DNA of 64,000 bases from Methylovirgula ligni (GTDB taxonomy: Bacteria > Pseudomonadota > Alphaproteobacteria > Rhizobiales > Beijerinckiaceae). How positions within the stretch are numbered: the first letter of the stretch is position 1; each line of letters begins with the position of its first letter. Made by a program: the position numbers and the translations under genes. Shown one piece after another: positions 59,511-64,000 of the stretch. Below the pieces are notes generated by a model. The model was not told where the DNA came from and searched no databases. It saw only the letters and a program-made list of their open reading frames with translations. The stretch is from positions 1,550,001 to 1,614,000 of the forward strand of contig NZ_CP025086.1 of NCBI RefSeq assembly GCF_004135935.1, read 5' to 3'.

Positions 59511-59750
59511 TCAACGGACGCCGACCACGGGCTTCGGCTTCATGGGCAGGAGCCCTTCACGCTGCAGCTTCTTCCGCGCCAGCTTGCGCGCCCGGCGCAC
59601 GGCCTCGGCCTTTTCGCGTGCCCGCTTCTCGGAGGGCTTCTCGTAATGGCCGCGAAGCTTCATCTCGCGGAAAATCCCCTCGCGCTGCATCTTCTTTTTC
59701 AGCGCCTTCAGGGCCTGGTCAACATTGTTGTCACGAACCAGAACTTGCAC
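59511..59750 (-). CDS. rpsU: 30S ribosomal protein S21
   Basis: A 79-residue, very basic protein with the S21 signature: [37 protein letters not shown]-type sequence, with [10 protein letters not shown] following. It helps start-site selection on the small subunit. The GTG start at 59750 follows AAGGA at eight bases. The C-terminal tail ([10 protein letters not shown]) is common in alphaproteobacterial S21. Confidence 0.93.
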   Translation of the reverse strand: MQVLVRDNNVDQALKALKKKMQREGIFREMKLRGHYEKPSEKRAREKAEAVRRARKLARKKLQREGLLPMKPKPVVGVR

Positions 59751-59899
59751 GCGGCGATCCTTGTCTTGCGCCGACGGCTTTGGCCTCGGCAGTGATTAAG
59801 CGTAAGCTTTCGGGAATAGGCCCGCAGGCGCTGAAGCGCCTCGACCCTTGGAGTTCGGTTAGCAGAGTCGGCCGTTCTTGTCCAGCGGAAGCCCGATGA

Positions 59900-61006
59900 T
59901 CAGACGTCCCGGTCCAGAATTCGTGTCACATGGCCCATTTTGCGGCCCGGCCGGGCTTCGGCCTTGCCATAGAGGTGCAGGCAAGCGCCCGGCTCGCGCA
60001 GGATTTCGGCATAGGCGTTCGCTTCCTCGCCGATCAGGTTGCGCATCTCGACGGCGGCCCCGTGGCGCCGAGCCAGGCCCAGCGGCCAGCCCGCGACGGC
60101 GCGGATATGCTGCTCGAATTGCGAGCAGACGGCGCCGTCCAGCGTCCAATGGCCGGAATTGTGGACGCGGGGGGCGATTTCGTTGACGCGGATCGTTTGC
60201 CGCGGCCGGCCGTCAGCGTCGGGCTCCTCGGTCACGAACAGCTCGACTCCGAGCACGCCGACATAATCCAGCGCATCGGCGATCTTCTGCGCGGTGGCGA
60301 TCGCCACTTCCGCCGCTTCGGCGTCGATCTTCGCCGGGGCGCGGCTGACGCTCAGAATATGGTTGGCATGGACGTTTTCGGTCACGTCATAGGCGACGAA
60401 ACTGCCGTCGAGGCCGCGCGCGCCGATGACCGAGACTTCCTTGATGAAAGGCACGACGCCTTCGAGAATGGCCGGCGCGCCGCCGAGGCTGCGGAAGATG
60501 GCGCCAAGATCGGAGCCTTCGCGAATCATCACCTGACCCTTGCCGTCATAGCCGAAACGCCGGGTCTTGAGGATCGCCGGGCGGCCGAGCTTGCCGACGG
60601 CGCGGATCAGCGCGCCCGCGTCCTCGACCGGCAGGTAGGGCGCCGTCTCGATGCCGAGCCCCGTCAGGAAATCCTTTTCCGTCAGCCGGTCCTGGCTCGC
60701 CGCTAGCGCGGCGGGGCCGGGGCGGACGGGACGCAGCCCGGCGAGCAGTTCCGCCGTCGCGGCGGGTATGTTCTCGAATTCATAGGTGACGACATCGACC
60801 GCCGCGGCGAACGCCTTCAGCGCCGTCTCATCCTCGTAGGCCGCAATCGTCCGTGCCGCCGAGACATCGAAAGCGGGGCTATCGGCTTCGGGCGCGAAAA
60901 TATGCGTCTTGAGGCCGAGTTGTGCGGCCGCCGTCGCCAGCATCCGGCCCAATTGGCCGCCGCCCAGAATTCCGATCGTATCGCCCGGCGCGAGACTCTC
61001 CGCCAT
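59900..61006 (-). CDS. purK: 5-(carboxyamino)imidazole ribonucleotide synthase
   Basis: A 368-residue ATP-grasp enzyme. IGILGGGQLGRMLATAA at the N-terminus, TYEFENIPAA, KTRRFGYDGKGQ and EGVVPFIKEVSVI (ATP-grasp lysine and glutamate), and VNEIAPRVHNSGHWT match PurK. It carboxylates AIR to N5-CAIR with ATP and bicarbonate in purine synthesis. It follows purE by five bases, the classic purEK operon. ATG 61006 follows GAGGCGG. Confidence 0.93.
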   Translation of the reverse strand: MAESLAPGDTIGILGGGQLGRMLATAAAQLGLKTHIFAPEADSPAFDVSAARTIAAYEDETALKAFAAAVDVVTYEFENIPAATAELLAGLRPVRPGPAALAASQDRLTEKDFLTGLGIETAPYLPVEDAGALIRAVGKLGRPAILKTRRFGYDGKGQVMIREGSDLGAIFRSLGGAPAILEGVVPFIKEVSVIGARGLDGSFVAYDVTENVHANHILSVSRAPAKIDAEAAEVAIATAQKIADALDYVGVLGVELFVTEEPDADGRPRQTIRVNEIAPRVHNSGHWTLDGAVCSQFEQHIRAVAGWPLGLARRHGAAVEMRNLIGEEANAYAEILREPGACLHLYGKAEARPGRKMGHVTRILDRDV

Positions 61007-61011
61007 CCGCC

Positions 61012-61497
61012 TCACTCGGGATGTCTGGCGACGGCGGCGGTCTGCGCCGCACGCCAGTCGGCGAGCCGGGTGGCGAGCGCCTTGTCGTCGAGCGCGAGGA
61101 TGGCGGCGGCGAGCAGCGCCGCATTGATGGCGCCCGCTTCGCCGATGGCGAGGCAGCCGACCGGCACGCCGGCCGGCATCTGGACGATGGAATAGAGCGA
61201 ATCCTGGCCCGAGAGTGCCTTGGTCTCGACCGGCACGCCGAGAACGGGTAGCGGCGTCATCGCCGCGGTCATGCCCGGCAGATGCGCGGCACCGCCGGCG
61301 CCGGCGATGATCACCTTGAAGCCCGCCGCCTCCGCGCCCTTGGCGAATTTGACGAGCCGGTCGGGCGTTCGATGGGCGGAGACGATTTCGGCGGAATAGC
61401 CGACGCCGAGCTTTTCCAGCGTTTCGGCGGCATGATGCATCGTCTTCCAATCGGACTGGCTGCCCATGACGATGGCGACGAGTTTGGGAGCGGACAT
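61012..61497 (-). CDS. purE: N5-carboxyaminoimidazole ribonucleotide mutase
   Basis: A 161-residue class I Pur[24 protein letters not shown] (catalytic His) and [14 protein letters not shown] are the family signatures. It converts N5-CAIR to CAIR, the step after PurK. It is the first gene of the purEK operon, with ATG 61497. Confidence 0.94.
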   Translation of the reverse strand: MSAPKLVAIVMGSQSDWKTMHHAAETLEKLGVGYSAEIVSAHRTPDRLVKFAKGAEAAGFKVIIAGAGGAAHLPGMTAAMTPLPVLGVPVETKALSGQDSLYSIVQMPAGVPVGCLAIGEAGAINAALLAAAILALDDKALATRLADWRAAQTAAVARHPE

Positions 61498-61591
61498 GAA
61501 AACTCTGCGGGGCAGCCGAAAAAGAAGGCAGCGTCCTAGACGAAGGGGCAGGGGCGCGCAAGCGTAGCGCGCCTTCTCCCCGAATCTTTTC

Positions 61592-62374
61592 TCAAAGGTG
61601 AGCGACCCAGCGCAGAATGTAATTCGCCACGTCTTCCCATCCCGGCTCGGCGATCAGGAAATGCGAATGGCCGGGAAAATATTTGAAATCGGTTTCAGCG
61701 GGCGCGTGCTTTTGCAGGTTGAAGGCGCCCATGGCGGTGAAGGGCGTCACGGTCTTGTCTTCCCCGCCGACGGTGATGAGCAGCGGCTGCGTCCGCCGCT
61801 TCGGATGGACGCCGGTGCCGATCCAGAATGCCCCTTCGTAGAACATGCGGCCAGAGGTCGGAACGACGAGCTTGTCATAGGCCTCGCTTTGAACTTCCGG
61901 CGGTGCGGCATTGGCGAAAGAGCTGGCGAACGCCTCGCGCGATAGCGTGAACGGCAATTCCCAGCCCTGCCAGCGTAACAGCACTGGCGCAGCCGCGAAG
62001 AGAGAGGTAGCGCCTGGCGGGACCAAAGCGATCGGCGCGGGATCGATTGCCACACCGGCCCAGCCGAGGCCGCGGTCGAGCAAAAGCTGCGTGAACAGTC
62101 CGCCGAAGGAATGGCCGACGATGAGCGGCTTTTCCGGCAGGCTCGCGATGAAATTCTGATAATGATCGACGATCTCCTTGATGCTCAAGGCGCCCAGGCC
62201 GGCCGGTGGATTGCGTCGCAATTCCTCGGGCGGCGCGCTGTCGATATAGGGCCACGCCGGCGCATGGGTCGTAAAGCCGGCGGCCTCGAAAGATCTGCGA
62301 AAATTGTCCCATGACGCGGGAACCATCCAGGCGCCATGAATGAAGACGACGGTTTTGCTCGCGTTCTCGGCCAT
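61592..62374 (-). CDS. Alpha/beta hydrolase
   Basis: A 260-residue alpha/beta-hydrolase-fold protein. [15 protein letters not shown] holds the oxyanion-hole segment, [11 protein letters not shown] the nucleophile serine, and the catalytic histidine is in PGHSHFLI; the acid is probably the Asp in GGEDKTVTP. The substrate is unknown. No signal peptide is seen. It is divergent from the aldo/keto reductase at 62572 across 197 bp without other features. Confidence 0.88.
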   Translation of the reverse strand: MAENASKTVVFIHGAWMVPASWDNFRRSFEAAGFTTHAPAWPYIDSAPPEELRRNPPAGLGALSIKEIVDHYQNFIASLPEKPLIVGHSFGGLFTQLLLDRGLGWAGVAIDPAPIALVPPGATSLFAAAPVLLRWQGWELPFTLSREAFASSFANAAPPEVQSEAYDKLVVPTSGRMFYEGAFWIGTGVHPKRRTQPLLITVGGEDKTVTPFTAMGAFNLQKHAPAETDFKYFPGHSHFLIAEPGWEDVANYILRWVAHL

Positions 62375-62571
62375 TCCCCGGACCTTTCCGTTCGCAGCGC
62401 CAAAGGCGCCGTCACATCACCGCAAAGAGAAGCTGCGCTTATGCCTTCGCGAAGGCAAGCCGTCCTGCGCCGCACCATCGCAGCGCCGTTTCTAAAGTTC
62501 GCAGAATTCACTATGAAGACATTGCAAGCGCCGCGATAAGCAGGTGCGGCGATCGAAGACCGGGATTGTAA

Positions 62572-63444
62572 ATGTCGGCAACGCTGTCCGCCGCGAGAGC
62601 GGGCCAATTCAAGGTCGGCGGCGATTTCACCATCAACCGCTTCGGCTTTGGCGCGATGCGGCTGACCGGCAAGAGCATCTGGGGCGATCCCCAAGACCTT
62701 GCCGCGGCGCGGGCGACATTGGCCCGGCTGCCTGAGCTTGGCATCAATTTCATCGACACCGCCGATTCCTATGGCCCGTTTGTAAGCGAGGATCTGATCC
62801 GTGAGGTGCTCCATCCTTACGACCACATCCTCGTTGCGACCAAGGGCGGGCTGACGCGGCCAGGGCCGGAGATCTGGCGTCCGCTCGGGCGGCCGGAATA
62901 TCTGCGCCAATGCGTCATGATGAGCTTGCGGCGGCTGCGGCTCAATCGCATCGATCTGTGGCAATTGCACCGTATCGATCCGGCGGTGCCGCGCGACGAG
63001 CAATTCTCCGTCATCGCGGCGATGCGCAAAGAGGGGCTGATCCGCCATGTCGGCCTTTGCGACGTCGGCGTCGATGACATCGAAGCAGCGCGAAAATATT
63101 TTCCCGTCGCGACCGTGCAGAACCGGTTCAATCTCGTCAACCGCTCCAGCGAAGATGTGCTGACCTATTGCGAGCGGCACAGCATCGGCTTCATTCCCTG
63201 GGCGCCGCTGGCCGCGGGCGCGTTGGCGCATCCGGGTTCGGCGCTGCTGCAGACGGCAACAGAGCTGAAGGCGACGCCGAGTCAGGTGGCGCTCGCCTGG
63301 TTGCTCAAGCGCTCGAAGATCATGCTGCCGGTTGCCGGAACGGCCAATCCCGAACATCTTGTCGAGAACGTCGCCGCCGCTAATCTCGAATTGAGCGATG
63401 CGGCCTTCGCCGCGCTCGACATTCAGGGCCGCAACGCGCTCTGA
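62572..63444 (+). CDS. Aldo/keto reductase, second copy
   Basis: A 290-residue enzyme collinear with the one at 6652-7527. [19 protein letters not shown] (catalytic Asp and Tyr), VATKGGL (Lys), WQLHRIDP (His) and the C-terminal [19 protein letters not shown] are shared. ATG 62572 has no strong binding site. The two copies differ at many positions, so they are older paralogues rather than a recent duplication. The substrate is unknown. Confidence 0.9.
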   Translation: MSATLSAARAGQFKVGGDFTINRFGFGAMRLTGKSIWGDPQDLAAARATLARLPELGINFIDTADSYGPFVSEDLIREVLHPYDHILVATKGGLTRPGPEIWRPLGRPEYLRQCVMMSLRRLRLNRIDLWQLHRIDPAVPRDEQFSVIAAMRKEGLIRHVGLCDVGVDDIEAARKYFPVATVQNRFNLVNRSSEDVLTYCERHSIGFIPWAPLAAGALAHPGSALLQTATELKATPSQVALAWLLKRSKIMLPVAGTANPEHLVENVAAANLELSDAAFAALDIQGRNAL

Positions 63445-63528
63445 ATCAAAACTTGATATCTGCGCGTTTTGCACCACTTTGAGCAAGCGCCGCGCAGTTT
63501 CGAATCGTGCGGTCGAAGAGGAACAAAG

Positions 63529-64000
63529 TTGGACGCGACGCTCTCTCTGCTCGATCTCGCCGGCGCCGTGGCGCTGCTGCTCTGGGCCATGCACATGATC
63601 CAGAGCGGGATTCAGCGCGCCTTCGGCGCCGATCTGCGGCGCGTGCTCGCGCACGCCTTCGGCAACCGCATCAAGGCTTTCGCCGCCGGCATCGGCGTCA
63701 CGGCGGTGTTGCAGAGCAGTACAGCGACGGGCCTCATGGTCGCGGGCTTCGCGGCCGCCGGACTTGTCGATCTCGTTCCGGCGCTCGCGGTGATGCTCGG
63801 GGCGAATGTCGGTACGACGCTCATTGTCCAGCTTCTCTCCTTCGATATCGCGCTTGCCGCGCCGGTCTTCCTCATCATCGGCGTGATGATGTTCCGCCGC
63901 AGCGGCGAGTCGCGCACCCGCGATATTGGCCGCGTGGCCATCGGCCTTGGCCTGCTGCTGATGGCGCTCAGCCAATTGGTGCAGATCATCACGCCTTACG
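63529..64000 (+). CDS. Na/Pi-cotransporter family protein, N-terminal part
   Basis: The gene begins at TTG 63529, with GAGGA seven bases upstream, and runs off the right edge. The 157 visible residues have three to four helices. The repeated QSS-type motif is seen in TAVLQSSTATGLMVAGF, followed by LGANVGTTL, as in the Na+/phosphate cotransporter II (PF02690) family. A C-terminal PhoU-like domain may follow outside the window. It imports phosphate with sodium or has a related role. Confidence 0.87.
   Translation, partial: MDATLSLLDLAGAVALLLWAMHMIQSGIQRAFGADLRRVLAHAFGNRIKAFAAGIGVTAVLQSSTATGLMVAGFAAAGLVDLVPALAVMLGANVGTTLIVQLLSFDIALAAPVFLIIGVMMFRRSGESRTRDIGRVAIGLGLLLMALSQLVQIITPY

Noticed and set aside
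6652-63444. The two aldo/keto reductases as ends of a large duplicated or mobile segment
   Set aside because: They differ at many positions, have the same orientation far apart, and no flanking repeats or integrase genes match.
1-64000. tRNA, rRNA, transposase or phage genes
   Set aside because: None were recognised on reading both strands; a dedicated tRNA or profile scan was not possible here.

Overview
The window is a 64-kb piece of a GC-rich alphaproteobacterial chromosome, most likely of the order Hyphomicrobiales (Rhizobiales). Beijerinckiaceae-like organisms are a reasonable guess, but nothing here fixes the family. Pointers are the metX-metW pair beside a chorismate mutase-hisC-tyrC block, a DUF2125 protein, a split pntAA/pntAB/pntB transhydrogenase with an aa3-oxidase subunit IV-like small protein, an alphaproteobacterial porin, and dispersed intergenic palindromes. 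I see no rRNA, tRNA, CRISPR array, insertion sequence or phage gene.

Layout. 1-300: C-terminus of a flavin amine oxidase. 384-6547: a DUF4239 membrane protein, a secreted caspase-fold protein with Sel1 repeats, a secreted protein of unknown family and a secreted WxPGxW-repeat protein. 6652-7527: aldo/keto reductase. 7801-21123: a surface-polysaccharide locus with an initiating sugar-phosphate transferase, a WcaF-type acetyltransferase, five GT4-type glycosyltransferases, one GT-A-like transferase, a Tat-exported beta-helix protein, a Wzy-type polymerase/ligase and a Wzx-type flippase. 21267-29935: a secreted VOC protein, a tiny lysine-rich protein, a frameshifted Rieske/FAD oxidoreductase, a beta-hydroxyacid dehydrogenase, a PLP decarboxylase, a PlsC-type acyltransferase, a ChaC-type cyclotransferase and DUF2125. 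29929-35033: aromatic amino acid genes (tyrC, hisC, chorismate mutase) divergent from metX-metW. 35117-43603: ppa, GNAT, YeiH-type transporter, phnN, cheW, a ClC channel, and a mannosyltransferase-like GT paired with a metallophosphatase. 43791-52875: porin, a NarL/NarX-type two-component pair, a beta-lactamase-fold hydrolase, Dps, FUSC and HdeD proteins. 53074-56388: subunit IV-like protein and transhydrogenase. 56447-61497: copper module (multicopper oxidase and DUF2946-like protein), TPR lipoprotein, rpsU, purEK. 61592-64000: alpha/beta hydrolase, a second aldo/keto reductase and the start of a Na/Pi cotransporter.

Working together. The polysaccharide genes form a Wzx/Wzy-type pathway whose export and chain-length proteins must lie elsewhere. 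Chorismate mutase, HisC and TyrC supply phenylalanine/tyrosine; MetX and MetW act in methionine synthesis. PntAA/AB/B make NADPH from the proton gradient. PurE/PurK, PlsC, Ppa and S21 are housekeeping.

Most worth a second look: the secreted caspase/Sel1 gene and its unrecognised neighbour; short in-frame tandem duplications (mostly 15 bp) that recur in unrelated genes with a CTTGC/GCAAG core; the single-base frameshift in the Rieske/FAD oxidoreductase; and a seven-codon reading frame with a strong ribosome binding site before pntAA.
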